Shown here: positions 35,653-43,795 of the stretch, piece after piece | Layout: each line of letters starts with the position of its first letter | How positions within the stretch are numbered: position 1 is the first letter of the stretch | Assembly: GCF_030915405.1 (NCBI RefSeq) | Contig: NZ_CP133262.1 | Location: 558,001 to 622,000, forward strand | DNA from: Neobacillus nitrireducens | GTDB lineage: Bacteria > Bacillota > Bacilli > Bacillales > Cytobacillaceae | DNA: 64,000 nucleotides | Direction of reading: 5' to 3' | Made by a program: the position numbers and the translations under genes | Notes under the pieces: generated by a model | Seen by the model: the letters and a program-made list of their open reading frames with translations, nothing else | Told to the model about the DNA's origin: nothing | Databases searched by the model: none

Positions 35653-36139
35653 TGTAGTGAGCAGCTTTGCGACCGGAATTCTTTTGGCAACGACCATTTG
35701 TGGTGCTGTTTACTTTACTGAAGATCCAGTCGTCACAAAAGCAGCAGCCAAACCCACCAAAACTGTGGAGAAAATAGTTGCTCAACCAACTGAAACAGAG
35801 ATGAAAGATAAACTATTAGCAGCGGGGTATGTTGTACAACCAAAGGCAGAATTTGATAAGGCTATAGAAGCAGCCAAAAAAGCAGCAGCAGCAGCAACCG
35901 CTCCGGCAGCTAATAATTCTAAAAAGATTGCCTATCGAGCAGTTATAACTGTAACACAGGGAATGACTAGCATTGATGTCGGTAAAATGCTTGAAAAGGC
36001 AAAAATTGTACCTGATGATTTTAAATTCTCTCGAGATGTGGAGAAAAAGGGTGTCGAGAAAAATTTGCGTCCAGGTACATTTACAGTCGATACGGAAATG
36101 ACCTATGATCAAGTCATCGCGACCATTTTTAAAAAGTAA
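35642..36139 (+). CDS. Secreted protein with MltG/YceG N-terminal-like domain
   Basis: 165 residues. A signal peptide or anchor (MKFNVVSSFATGILLATTICGAVYF) is followed by an Ala/Lys/Pro-rich linker with a run of alanines (about 76-90). The C-terminal domain VTVTQGMTSIDVGKMLEKAKIV ... LRPGTFTVDTEMTYDQVIATIF matches the LysM-like N-terminal region of endolytic transglycosylase MltG. The catalytic lobe is absent, so it is not itself a transglycosylase. Coupled to the upstream membrane protein. Confidence 0.68.
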   Translation: MKFNVVSSFATGILLATTICGAVYFTEDPVVTKAAAKPTKTVEKIVAQPTETEMKDKLLAAGYVVQPKAEFDKAIEAAKKAAAAATAPAANNSKKIAYRAVITVTQGMTSIDVGKMLEKAKIVPDDFKFSRDVEKKGVEKNLRPGTFTVDTEMTYDQVIATIFKK

Positions 36140-36153
36140 ATATAGATACAACG

Positions 36154-36194
36154 AAAGCCGGACAGTAGGGGTTAGTTACTGTTCGGCTTTTTTT
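36154..36194. terminator. Bidirectional terminator
   Basis: A 14-bp stem AAAGCCGGACAGTA with TTACTGTTCGGCTTT (one G-U), then a T-run. It serves the MltG-like gene and the convergent DUF2533 gene. Confidence 0.9.
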
Positions 36195-36445
36195 TAGTGT
36201 TTTTTTACAAATTCCTGAATCATTTCGCCCGTAACGTTTTTCCTCGTGGGTATAAAGCGCAGGTTTATCTTATTAATCCTATTAGTGACTGCATTTATTT
36301 TATCGGTTGAAAAGGGTTGACCTTGTTTACATAACTCAATCGCTTCTTCAATATATTGTTCGCGTTGTTGGTCAAGAGCCAGGAATTCTTGATAAGTTTC
36401 ATTTTGATTTGCCGCATGTTTAATTAAATCTTTATGTACACTCAT
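36194..36445 (-). CDS. DUF2533 family protein (YpbS-like)
   Basis: 83 residues, the same length I recall for B. subtilis YpbS. MSVHKDLIKHAANQNETYQEFL, QREQYIEEAIELCKQGQPFS and PTRKNVTGEMIQEFVKKH fit that family. It is soluble and helical, function unknown, and found in Bacillaceae. Ribosome site AAGGAGTG. Confidence 0.78.
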   Translation of the reverse strand: MSVHKDLIKHAANQNETYQEFLALDQQREQYIEEAIELCKQGQPFSTDKINAVTNRINKINLRFIPTRKNVTGEMIQEFVKKH

Positions 36446-36629
36446 GATTTCACTCCTTAAGTAATGAACTTAATTAATCATACCATAAAAGAAACGGGAA
36501 GAGAGTACAGCGTTTTTTAGAATCAAATGGTGAAAGAAATGAAACCAGATTAAGTTAAGCTTATCTTAAGATTCACTCGATAATATAAGAGTCAGTTAGC
36601 GTAACGTTTTGAATTAGGAGGAAAATGAT

Positions 36630-37448
36630 ATGAAAAAAAATTATACAAAAATGGTACTGGATTTGGTGCTAGCAATTACTTTTGTATTGCTAATGAATCC
36701 GAGAGTATTTGACGGATTACCGTTTCATGAAATAGCTGGACTAATAATAGGGTTGGCCATTCTTTTCCACATCGGTCTGAACTATCAATGGGTTGTAAGC
36801 ACGACTAAAAAGATTTTGGACCCAAAGCTTCCCAAAAAAACTCGATTTAGTTATTTGTTAAATATACTGCTCTTAATTTCGATGGCTGCTATCATTATAA
36901 CGGGTATCTTAATATCGAAGGTAGTTCTTCCAAGTATTGCCATTCAAGGGAGTCATACAATACGTGAACTCCACGGTTTATCTGCGGACGCAACACTGGC
37001 ATTTGTTGGTCTTCATGTTGGAGTACATTGGCAATGGGTAATGAGTATATGCAAAAAGGCCTTTAAATCCAGGACAGGAAAACGAAGGAAGGCTGTTCTT
37101 GTTTCAGTAGTTCTTTCAATTGCCATTTTGGCAGGAGGTATTCAATGGTTTTCCTCAACAACCTCTTCAAACAACAGTTTTAAGCAGGAACAAATGCATC
37201 AAAGTGGACAATCCTCCAGTACGAGCACTGGGAATACAACAACTACACAGCAAGGTCCGACTCAAGAAGATTTTCGTGAAGGAAAAATACATGGAATAGA
37301 GGAGCATGATGGTAGCAGCAACCCGTTTCTCGTAGTTCTGAACTATTTTGCGATTTGGGCAGCTATCATCATTCCTACTTATTATCTAGAAAAGCGACTG
37401 TTAAGGAATAAACGAAAATCAAAGCGGTTGGATCCGCAACCTTCATAA
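36630..37448 (+). CDS. DUF4405 membrane protein (cytochrome b-like)
   Basis: 272 residues. Four N-terminal membrane helices carry paired histidines (LPFHEIAGLIIGLAILFHIGLNYQW and LHGLSADATLAFVGLHVGVHWQW), as in DUF4405 proteins that resemble haem-binding cytochrome b561/FdnI subunits. A further helix (about 178-195), a Ser/Thr/Gln-rich extracytoplasmic linker and a last helix (about 236-256) follow. The ribosome site is AGGAGG. Haem binding is inference; no catalytic partner is adjacent. Confidence 0.75.
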   Translation: MKKNYTKMVLDLVLAITFVLLMNPRVFDGLPFHEIAGLIIGLAILFHIGLNYQWVVSTTKKILDPKLPKKTRFSYLLNILLLISMAAIIITGILISKVVLPSIAIQGSHTIRELHGLSADATLAFVGLHVGVHWQWVMSICKKAFKSRTGKRRKAVLVSVVLSIAILAGGIQWFSSTTSSNNSFKQEQMHQSGQSSSTSTGNTTTTQQGPTQEDFREGKIHGIEEHDGSSNPFLVVLNYFAIWAAIIIPTYYLEKRLLRNKRKSKRLDPQPS

Positions 37449-37609
37449 ATCTATTTGAATCAAGCCCTACTAATTATATGGTAGGGCTTTTTATGTTTTT
37501 GTAAAAGTATCTCTGGTGTAGAAACGAATGGAAATTCTAATACTACAGATATCGATCATACTGTTGTGATGTTTGATTAGGTAGAGAATAGCTAAGGAGA
37601 GATGCAAAT

Positions 37610-38317
37610 TTGGATTCATTTTACCGTGCGTTATTGATTTTTGTGGTAGGATACTTATTTTTAAGGTTAACCGGAAAAAAAGCTGTTGCTCAAATGCACT
37701 CTTTCGATTTATTGTATATTCTTGTCCTCACCAATATTATCAGCAGTCCAGTAGAGGTTAATAATACAGGAAAGGCAATTATCTATGCTGGAATTGTCGT
37801 CATTCTATATAAGGTATTTACACGTTTATCCCTACATAATAAATTAAGATGGATCTTATATGAAAGTCCAACAGTATTAATCCAAAACGGGGATATTGAT
37901 CGGAAAGGACTTAAAAAGGTGCGTATGCCTCTCAATCAATTATTGTCCCATTTAAGAGAAAAAGGGTACACCGATACTCAAAACATTGCCATTGCCGTGA
38001 TGGAGGGAACAGGGAGTATTAGTGTGATTCCCAAATCGGACTATCGAGCAGTTCAACCTAGTGATTTAAAGTTACATGTAAAAAAAGAATACCTACCGAT
38101 CCCACTGATAATGGATGGTCAAATCGTACACCATAATTTAAAATATCTGCAATTAGATCAGAGTTGGCTTATTAATGAAATCGAAAAAATGGGTGAAAAA
38201 ATAGAAAATATTACATTAGCAACTTTTTTAGAAGATGGAAAGTTATTTATAGATAATAATGAAATGAAGGACCATAAAGGCGATCCTTATTACTACAAGC
38301 CGGGGAGGGAAAATTGA
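37610..38317 (+). CDS. DUF421 (YetF-like) membrane protein
   Basis: 235 residues; TTG start behind AAGGAGAG. Three membrane helices (about 5-22, 33-50, 57-75) precede a cytosolic domain. FLRLTGKKAVAQMHSFDLLYILVLTNIISSPV and KGLKKVRMPLNQLLSHLREKGYTDTQNIAIAVMEGTGSISV are typical of DUF421. Some members act in spore or stress physiology; the mechanism is unknown. Monocistronic. Confidence 0.85.
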   Translation: MDSFYRALLIFVVGYLFLRLTGKKAVAQMHSFDLLYILVLTNIISSPVEVNNTGKAIIYAGIVVILYKVFTRLSLHNKLRWILYESPTVLIQNGDIDRKGLKKVRMPLNQLLSHLREKGYTDTQNIAIAVMEGTGSISVIPKSDYRAVQPSDLKLHVKKEYLPIPLIMDGQIVHHNLKYLQLDQSWLINEIEKMGEKIENITLATFLEDGKLFIDNNEMKDHKGDPYYYKPGREN

Positions 38318-38520
38318 TTAAAATGTGGGGATAGGAAATCTTAAAATAGGTTTAGGAAAATGACAAGTACCCGGTAGGCACAATTAGGCAGGGAAAAAAA
38401 CAACCTTTTACCTTTAAGATTAATGAGTTTGTACTTATAAAAATCATAGGGAAAGAGCCCTTCCCAAATTAATTGACTTAACATAAATTGTAAGGAATAA
38501 ATCTAAAGGGGGTCAATTAA

Positions 38521-38661
38521 ATGTTCGGATATGGTGGATACGGCGGATTTGGTGGTTGTTGTGGTGGCTATGGCTACGGCGGTGGCTACGGTGGCGGTTT
38601 TGCTTTAATCGTTGTATTATTTATCTTGTTAATCATTGTGGGAGCATCGATCTGTTTTTAA
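38521..38661 (+). CDS. YjcZ family sporulation-type glycine-rich peptide
   Basis: 46 residues: [20 protein letters not shown], then more Gly/Tyr and a hydrophobic tail [19 protein letters not shown]. The pattern of Gly-Tyr head and single membrane helix is that of YjcZ/YczN-like small sporulation proteins, often found as several paralogues in Bacillus. The ribosome site AAAGGGGG is strong, and a terminator follows directly. Confidence 0.88.
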   Translation: MFGYGGYGGFGGCCGGYGYGGGYGGGFALIVVLFILLIIVGASICF

Positions 38662-38683
38662 GAAAAATAATTACACGTAACTT

Positions 38684-38712
38684 AAAAAAGCCCTTTGCGG
38701 GCTTTTTTTTTT
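38684..38712 (+). terminator. Terminator of the yjcZ-like gene
   Basis: AAAAAAGCCC/GGGCTTTTTT with loop TTTGC, followed by more T residues. Confidence 0.92.
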
Positions 38713-38857
38713 GAACCTTCCCACATTTTCATTCATGTTTAGGATAAGTCTTATTTTGGAGAGCTTTTTTAATTTTTCATAAGCACATGTCTATACACTT
38801 TTAATAATTGAAAATATGTTATTAGTACACCAAGCCAAATATTTTTTACCTCCAAAG

Positions 38858-38885
38858 AACGTTTGCCTAATAGGCAGACGTTTTT
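38858..38885 (+). terminator. Second terminator hairpin before the sulfur regulon
   Basis: AACGTTTGCC-TAATA-GGCAGACGTT and a T-rich run on the plus strand. It sits between the yjcZ-like gene and the CoA-disulfide reductase promoter and may insulate the latter. Between 38662 and 39075 I see no gene I can support. Confidence 0.65.
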
Positions 38886-38954
38886 CTGTTTTTTATGTAT
38901 CAACTTTAGTATCGCTATATATTTGTCGAAAATGTGAAGTTTCCACCATAGGAC

Positions 38955-39013
38955 TTTACATATTTTTAAAAGATTATATAATACCCCTATAGGTATAAAA
39001 CCCATAGGGGTAT
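38955..39013 (+). promoter_or_regulatory. Promoter with double CstR-type operator
   Basis: TTTACA (38955-38960) and TATAAT (38977-38982) are 16 bp apart. Two palindrome-like sites follow: ATACCCCTATAGGTAT (38981-38996) and ACCCATAGGGGTAT (39000-39013). They match the ATACC-N6-GGTAT pattern repeated through this region and resemble CsoR/CstR family operators. Confidence 0.75.
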
Positions 39014-39075
39014 ACCTAATGAGAAATAAGATTATGAAGAAAGTAATTAACTTATATAAATTTGGAGGGAATAAC

Positions 39076-41019
39076 ATGACACAAAAAATTATCATCGTAG
39101 GTGGAGTAGCTGGCGGAGCGACAGCAGCTGCAAGATTAAGAAGAATTAGTGAAGATGTTGATATTATACTAGTTGAACGGGGAGAGCACATTTCATTTGC
39201 CAATTGCGGTTTGCCGTACTATATTGGTGAAACAATCAAGGATCGAAGTAAATTATTAGTGCAATCTGTAAAAGGAATGTCGGAACGATTTAACCTTGAC
39301 ATCCGCAATTTAAGCGAAGTCATATCCATTAATCCTGAAGTCAAAAACGTAACGATAAAGAACTTACAAACTGGTGAAGTGTACGAGGAATCTTATGACA
39401 AGTTATTATTATCACCAGGAGCAAGACCAATTGTACCGCCTATCCCTGGGATAAATGATCATCAGACTTTATTTACGTTAAGAAATATTCCCGATACGGA
39501 TAAAATTAAAAACTATGTTGATTCTCATAATCCTAAAAAGGCAGTCGTAATCGGTGGAGGATTTATTGGGATTGAAATGGCTGAAAATCTTGTTGATCGA
39601 GGGATAGAAGTTACAATTATTGAAATGGCTAATCAAATTATGGCTCCGATTGACTTTGAAATGGCAAGTATCTTACACACGCATTTAAAAGAAAAAGGCG
39701 TGAAGTTACTCCTAGAAAATGGTGTCGAGTCATTTGCCGACCAAGGTAAGAAGATTATTCTTTCTAATGGAATAGAAATTGAAACAGAAATGACAATTCT
39801 TTCTATCGGAGTCAGACCGGAAAATGAGTTAGCCAAGGTTGCCGGATTGGAGCTAGCAGAGCGTGGAGGAATCGTTGTAAATGAATTTCTGCAAACTTCT
39901 AATGAGTATATTTATGCAGTTGGGGATGCAGTAGAGGTTGTTGATTATATTAGCGGTACAAAGGCGATGATCCCACTTGCAGGACCAGCAAACCGACAAG
40001 GACGCATTGCGGCTAATAATATGATGGGCAAAAAGGAAAAGTATCAAGGGACATTGGGTACATCAATCGCTAAGGTGTTTGACTTAACTATTGCAGCAAC
40101 TGGTAACAATGAAAAAACACTTAGACGCTTAGTGGTTCCATATGAAGTGGTTCATATTCATCCAAGCTCTCATGCAGGGTATTATCCAGGAGCAGCACCA
40201 ATAGCTTTAAAACTTATCTTTGACAAAGAAACAGGCAAAATTTTTGGTGCACAAGCTGTAGGAGCGGATGGGGTTGATAAGCGTATTGACGTTATAGCAA
40301 CTGCCATTTTGGGTGGATTAACGGTTGAAGATTTAACAAATCTTGAATTGTCTTACGCACCACCATATTCTTCAGCAAAAGATCCTGTGAATATGGCTGG
40401 ATATGTAGCTTCTAATATCATGGGTGGCGAATTGGAAATGATTCAGTGGCACGAAGTAGATGCGATCGTTGCTACTGGAGGAATATTAATAGACGTTCGC
40501 GAACCAATGGAGCGCGAATTTGGATTTATTGAAGGATCTATCAATATTCCTCTAAATGATTTAAGATGTAAAATGACTGAATTACCTCTTGATAAACCAA
40601 TTTATGTTTCATGTCAGGTAGGCTTAAGAGGATATCTGGCCACACGTATCTTGAATAATAGTGGGTTTAAAGCTATTAATTTAGATGGTGGATGGAAAAC
40701 TTATTCCTCTGTATACGGAAGCAATCTAAACAAAAATGTTGAAACAACAACAAATGATCGTGGAGAAACAGTTATAGAAAACCAAAATGAGATAAAGGTT
40801 GATACAGTGGTGGATGTTACTGGATTAACCTGTCCAATGCCAATTATTAAGCTTAAAAAAGGTATTGAGTCATTAGATAGTGGACAAGTAATAGAGCTCC
40901 AAGTTACTGACAGAGGTGCCCTAAATGATCTCCCAGCTTGGTCGGAAAATGCCGGTCACACCCTGCTAAAAACAGAACAAAATGAAAATGCCATTAAATT
41001 TTGGATTAAAAAGAAATAA
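39076..41019 (+). CDS. CoA-disulfide reductase / rhodanese / TusA fusion protein
   Basis: 647 residues from the ATG behind TTTGGAGGG; the longer frame would begin just after the operators. Domains: FAD/NAD pyridine nucleotide-disulfide reductase (GGVAGGATAAARLRR at about 8-22, active cysteine in FANCGLPYY, YAVGDAVEV), a rhodanese domain (about 455-545, with SCQVGLRG supplying the cysteine loop), and a C-terminal TusA domain (TGLTCPMPIIKLKKG). Such triple fusions reduce CoA persulfide or disulfide and pass sulfane sulfur on. It is the first gene of the CstR-type regulon. Confidence 0.9.
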   Translation: MTQKIIIVGGVAGGATAAARLRRISEDVDIILVERGEHISFANCGLPYYIGETIKDRSKLLVQSVKGMSERFNLDIRNLSEVISINPEVKNVTIKNLQTGEVYEESYDKLLLSPGARPIVPPIPGINDHQTLFTLRNIPDTDKIKNYVDSHNPKKAVVIGGGFIGIEMAENLVDRGIEVTIIEMANQIMAPIDFEMASILHTHLKEKGVKLLLENGVESFADQGKKIILSNGIEIETEMTILSIGVRPENELAKVAGLELAERGGIVVNEFLQTSNEYIYAVGDAVEVVDYISGTKAMIPLAGPANRQGRIAANNMMGKKEKYQGTLGTSIAKVFDLTIAATGNNEKTLRRLVVPYEVVHIHPSSHAGYYPGAAPIALKLIFDKETGKIFGAQAVGADGVDKRIDVIATAILGGLTVEDLTNLELSYAPPYSSAKDPVNMAGYVASNIMGGELEMIQWHEVDAIVATGGILIDVREPMEREFGFIEGSINIPLNDLRCKMTELPLDKPIYVSCQVGLRGYLATRILNNSGFKAINLDGGWKTYSSVYGSNLNKNVETTTNDRGETVIENQNEIKVDTVVDVTGLTCPMPIIKLKKGIESLDSGQVIELQVTDRGALNDLPAWSENAGHTLLKTEQNENAIKFWIKKK

Positions 41020-41172
41020 AAAGGACTATCCATTAAAGCATGCTCCAATTATAGGGGCTTGCTTTTTAAATTGTCTTAAAAATATATGGATTAGAACGGG
41101 AAAAATATGGTGTGTACCATAAAGCATGGAAAGATAAACTCGAAAGATAATAATCAAGAAAGGAGGTAAAAG

Positions 41173-41346
41173 CTATTGAAGGTTACTTTCGATATAAGAC
41201 TCTAAAGCTGGATGAAACTCTTTTTGATAGTGATTATCTGGACAAGTTTTAATAACTATTGCTTTTAAAAAGTTTGATTGTTTTGTTTCTAATACTTTCT
41301 TACAGGTCGGACATGTATCCATAAACAGGCGTTTTAATAATTTCAT
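41173..41346 (-). CDS. Small Cys-rich protein
   Basis: 57 residues from the ATG preceded by AGGAGGGG; a longer frame exists but lacks a ribosome site. The sequence has DTCPTCKKVL and a later KTCPDNHYQKEFHPALES, giving three cysteines and two histidines that could bind zinc. I know no family. It lies on the minus strand between the reductase fusion and cstR, so it may belong to the sulfur response, though no clear operator copy is seen. Confidence 0.6.
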   Translation of the reverse strand: MKLLKRLFMDTCPTCKKVLETKQSNFLKAIVIKTCPDNHYQKEFHPALESYIESNLQ

Positions 41347-41525
41347 AACTGACCCCTCCTTAATTCCTCTAATCCCTATATATATACTATGAATTATAAG
41401 TGTATATTCGGCATTAATCAATAAATTAATCCAAGGAAGGAAGATAATTATATTTAAATTCGATTTCCTTCTTGGGCATTTATTGTGGTCATTTTTCTAT
41501 AAGCAATTTTTTTAAGATTATTCTA

Positions 41526-41554
41526 TTGACATTATACCTACAGGGGTATATTAT
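41526..41554 (+). promoter_or_regulatory. cstR promoter with operator in the spacer
   Basis: TTGACA (41526-41531) and TATTAT (41549-41554) are 17 bp apart; the operator ATACCTACAGGGGTAT (41534-41549) fills the spacer. This predicts autorepression. Confidence 0.75.
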
Positions 41555-41688
41555 ATAGCTTGTCAATGACATTAGTTCATTGAAGGAGGATTTAATGATA
41601 CTATAAATCTTAACTACAATTCATCACCAATAACTAGTAAGGGAAATTTCCTTGAAAATAGAAACTAATGGTTAAAGGAGGAAAAGCA

Positions 41689-41952
41689 TTGGATTATAAT
41701 GATCAAATGAAAAACAGAGTAAAACGTATTGAAGGACAGTTACGAGGAATTTTAAAAATGATGGAAGAAAACAAGGACTGTAAAGAAGTTATTACCCAGT
41801 TATCTGCAACTAGAAGTGCCATCGACCGTACTATTGGAGTTATTGTTAGTTCCAATTTAGTGGAATGTGTTCAAAAAGCAAATGAACAAGGTGAAAAAAG
41901 CATGGAAGAAATAGTAAAAGAAGCTGTTAATTTGCTAGTAAAAAGTCGATAA
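41689..41952 (+). CDS. cstR: CstR-type persulfide-sensing repressor (CsoR family)
   Basis: 87 residues from a TTG start with AAAGGAGG 7 bp upstream. This start puts the two cysteines at C31 (NKDCKEV) and C60 (LVECVQK), the same numbers as in S. aureus CstR, where they form di- and trisulfide links with persulfides. The copper ligand His of CsoR (about residue 56) is Asn here (SSNLVEC), which argues against copper sensing. The four-helix core MKNRVKRIEGQLRGILKMMEENKDC is standard. It very probably controls the ATACC-N6-GGTAT operators in this region, including its own promoter. Confidence 0.88.
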   Translation: MDYNDQMKNRVKRIEGQLRGILKMMEENKDCKEVITQLSATRSAIDRTIGVIVSSNLVECVQKANEQGEKSMEEIVKEAVNLLVKSR

Positions 41953-41959
41953 AAAAGGG

Positions 41960-42006
41960 TTGACACCCTCTTTTATTTTCACTAATAAATATACCCATAG
42001 GGGTAA
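41960..42006 (+). promoter_or_regulatory. tusA promoter with CstR-type operator
   Basis: TTGACA (41960-41965) and TAATAA (41983-41988) with a 17-bp spacer; the operator ATACCCATAGGGGTAA (41991-42006) lies at the expected transcription start. AGGGT-TGAC-ACCCT just before could double as the cstR terminator. Confidence 0.7.
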
Positions 42007-42039
42007 TGGTAATTATTTTCTAAAGGGAGGAATACAATA

Positions 42040-42267
42040 ATGAATAGTACAAAAGTAGTTGATGCAAAAGGTTTAGCTTGCCCAATGCCAATTGTTAAAA
42101 CAAAGAAAGCGATGAATGAACTTGAATCAGGTCAAGTTTTAGAGATTCATACAACAGATAAAGGCGCTAAGAATGATCTTGCAGCTTGGGCTAAATCAGG
42201 TGGTCATGAATTGCTGAAACATGAAGAAGAAAATAGTATCTTAAAGTTTTGGATTAAAAAAGGATAA
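42040..42267 (+). CDS. TusA family sulfur carrier
   Basis: 75 residues. The sulfur-carrying cysteine is in KGLACPMPIVKTKKAM (about 8-23), with the TTDKGAKNDLAAWAKSGGHELL tail of the family. TusA-like proteins pass sulfane sulfur between rhodaneses and DsrE proteins in the cytosol. Ribosome site AAAGGGAGG. It has its own promoter and operator. Confidence 0.92.
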   Translation: MNSTKVVDAKGLACPMPIVKTKKAMNELESGQVLEIHTTDKGAKNDLAAWAKSGGHELLKHEEENSILKFWIKKG

Positions 42268-42285
42268 ATTTTTTTAATTTTAGTA

Positions 42286-42301
42286 ATACCTGTATAGGTA
42301 T
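42286..42301 (+). promoter_or_regulatory. CstR-type operator upstream of the DsrE-like gene
   Basis: ATACCTGTATAGGTAT, a near-perfect palindrome 22 bp before the next start codon. Confidence 0.7.
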
Positions 42302-42323
42302 TATTTCTTCAGGAGGACAAAAC

Positions 42324-42803
42324 ATGACAGAAAAGAAAAAGACGACAATTGTATTATTTAGTGGTGATTACGATAAAGCAATGGCAGCCTATATCATTGC
42401 GAATGGTGCAGCTGCTTATGACCATGAAGTAACCATTTTTCATACATTTTGGGGATTAAATGCCCTTCGCAAAGAGGAAAAGGTCCTGGTGAAAAAAGGA
42501 TTTATGGAGAAATTGTTTGGCAAAATGATGCCAAGAGGCGCTGATAAAATGGGGCTGTCCAAAATGAACTTTGCCGGATTCGGCCCTAAAATGATTAAGG
42601 ATATTATGAAAAAGCATAACGCAATTCCTCTGCCGCAATTAATTGAAATGGCACTGGAACAGGATGTAAAACTAGTAGCATGTACCATGACAATGGATTT
42701 GTTAGGTCTTAAAGAGGAAGAGTTATTAGAATCCATTGAATTTGCAGGAGTTGCTGCTTACTTAGGAGATGCAGAGGAAGGTAATGTCAATCTGTTTATT
42801 TAA
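42324..42803 (+). CDS. DsrE/DsrF-like sulfur relay protein
   Basis: 159 residues. IVLFSGDYDKAMAAYIIANGAAAYDHEVTIFHTFWGLNALRK and VKLVACTMTMDLLGLKEEELLESIEFAGVAAYLGDA mark the DsrE2-like family, with the conserved cysteine in ACTMTMD. A membrane-proximal loop (MEKLFGKMMPRGADKMGLSKMNF) is typical of the longer subtype. It probably accepts or stores sulfane sulfur from TusA/rhodanese. Ribosome site AGGAGG. Confidence 0.88.
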   Translation: MTEKKKTTIVLFSGDYDKAMAAYIIANGAAAYDHEVTIFHTFWGLNALRKEEKVLVKKGFMEKLFGKMMPRGADKMGLSKMNFAGFGPKMIKDIMKKHNAIPLPQLIEMALEQDVKLVACTMTMDLLGLKEEELLESIEFAGVAAYLGDAEEGNVNLFI

Positions 42804-42848
42804 AACAAAATGGGGATTCCCCTTATAAAACAGAAGGAGAAATATAAA

Positions 42849-43145
42849 ATGAAACAAATGACAGCAAAAGAGGTTGAAATATTATTAAACGGTGAAAAGA
42901 AATTAAATATCATAGACGTACGTGAAGTGGACGAAGTTGCAGCTGGCAAAATCCCAGGTGCTGTAAACATTCGATTAGGATTAGTTGAGTTCCGCATGCA
43001 TGAATTAGATAAATCAAAAGAGTATATTATCGTATGCCGTTCAGGAGGCAGAAGTGGTCGTGCTGCGCAATTTCTTGAAAGTTATGGATTTAATGTAATC
43101 AACATGGCTGGTGGAATGCTTGCTTGGGAAGGTAAAGTGGAATAA
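42849..43145 (+). CDS. Single-domain rhodanese
   Basis: 98 residues from the ATG behind AGAAGGAG. INIIDVRE-type start (LNIIDVREVDEVAAGKIPGAVNIRLG) and the active-site loop VCRSGGRSGRA with its persulfide-forming cysteine. It moves sulfane sulfur between thiols. No operator copy lies directly ahead, so it is likely co-transcribed with the DsrE-like gene 45 bp upstream. Confidence 0.9.
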   Translation: MKQMTAKEVEILLNGEKKLNIIDVREVDEVAAGKIPGAVNIRLGLVEFRMHELDKSKEYIIVCRSGGRSGRAAQFLESYGFNVINMAGGMLAWEGKVE

Positions 43146-43163
43146 TTTTTTTAAAGAAAAACA

Positions 43164-43179
43164 ATACCCTTATAGGTAT
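43164..43179 (+). promoter_or_regulatory. CstR-type operator upstream of the TusA-rhodanese fusion
   Basis: ATACCCTTATAGGTAT, ending only 16 bp before the start codon and next to the AAGGAGG ribosome site. Confidence 0.7.
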
Positions 43180-43195
43180 TAAGGAGGATTTTAAA

Positions 43196-43774
43196 ATGGA
43201 AAACTTAAAATCAAATGTGATTTTAGATGCCAAAGGATTAGCTTGTCCGATGCCGATTGTTAGGACAAAAAAAGCAATGAATAACCTGGAGGAAGGACAA
43301 GTGTTAGAAGTTCAAGCGACAGACAAAGGATCCAAAGCGGACATGAAGGCATGGGCTGAAAGTACGGGCCATCAATATTTGGGAACAATTGAAGAAGGCG
43401 GAGTATTGAAGCATTATCTTCGCAAATCTTCTAACGACGAAGCAACTGAAAAGAAACACCCAAATGTTATCAATAATGAAGACCTTGAGAAAAAAATTGC
43501 AGCAACTGAAAACATCGTCATAATCGATGTTAGAGAATCTGCAGAATATGCTTTTAACCATATTCCGAGTGCAATCTCCATACCATTGGGTGTATTGGAA
43601 GATAGAATAAATGAATTTAATAAACAGGAAGAAATTATCGTGGTTTGTCGTACAGGGAACCGTAGCGATCTTGCTGCCCAAAAATTATCGGATAATGGTT
43701 TTGCTAACGTCATTAATGTTGTACCAGGAATGATTGGTTGGAATGGTAAAACAACGGGTATTAACAATAAATAA
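43196..43774 (+). CDS. TusA-rhodanese fusion protein
   Basis: 192 residues. Residues ~1-78 are TusA-like (KGLACPMPIVRTKKAMNNLEEGQV), closely similar to the stand-alone TusA upstream. Residues ~95-190 are a rhodanese domain (IVIIDVRESAEYAFNHIPSAISIPLG, active cysteine in VVCRTGNRSDLA). Joining donor and carrier in one chain suggests direct sulfur hand-over. Followed by the DsrE gene after 21 bp. Confidence 0.92.
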   Translation: MENLKSNVILDAKGLACPMPIVRTKKAMNNLEEGQVLEVQATDKGSKADMKAWAESTGHQYLGTIEEGGVLKHYLRKSSNDEATEKKHPNVINNEDLEKKIAATENIVIIDVRESAEYAFNHIPSAISIPLGVLEDRINEFNKQEEIIVVCRTGNRSDLAAQKLSDNGFANVINVVPGMIGWNGKTTGINNK

Positions 43775-43795
43775 GACTATCTGGAGGAAAAAACA

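Noticed and set aside
38769..39203. Minus-strand 144-residue ORF over the sulfur promoter
   Set aside because: It runs through the CstR-type operators and the start of the reductase gene. Only its last ~24 codons (IWLGVLITYFQLLKVYRHVLMKN) with GGAGG ahead look protein-like, but that would need an ATT start, so I do not call it.
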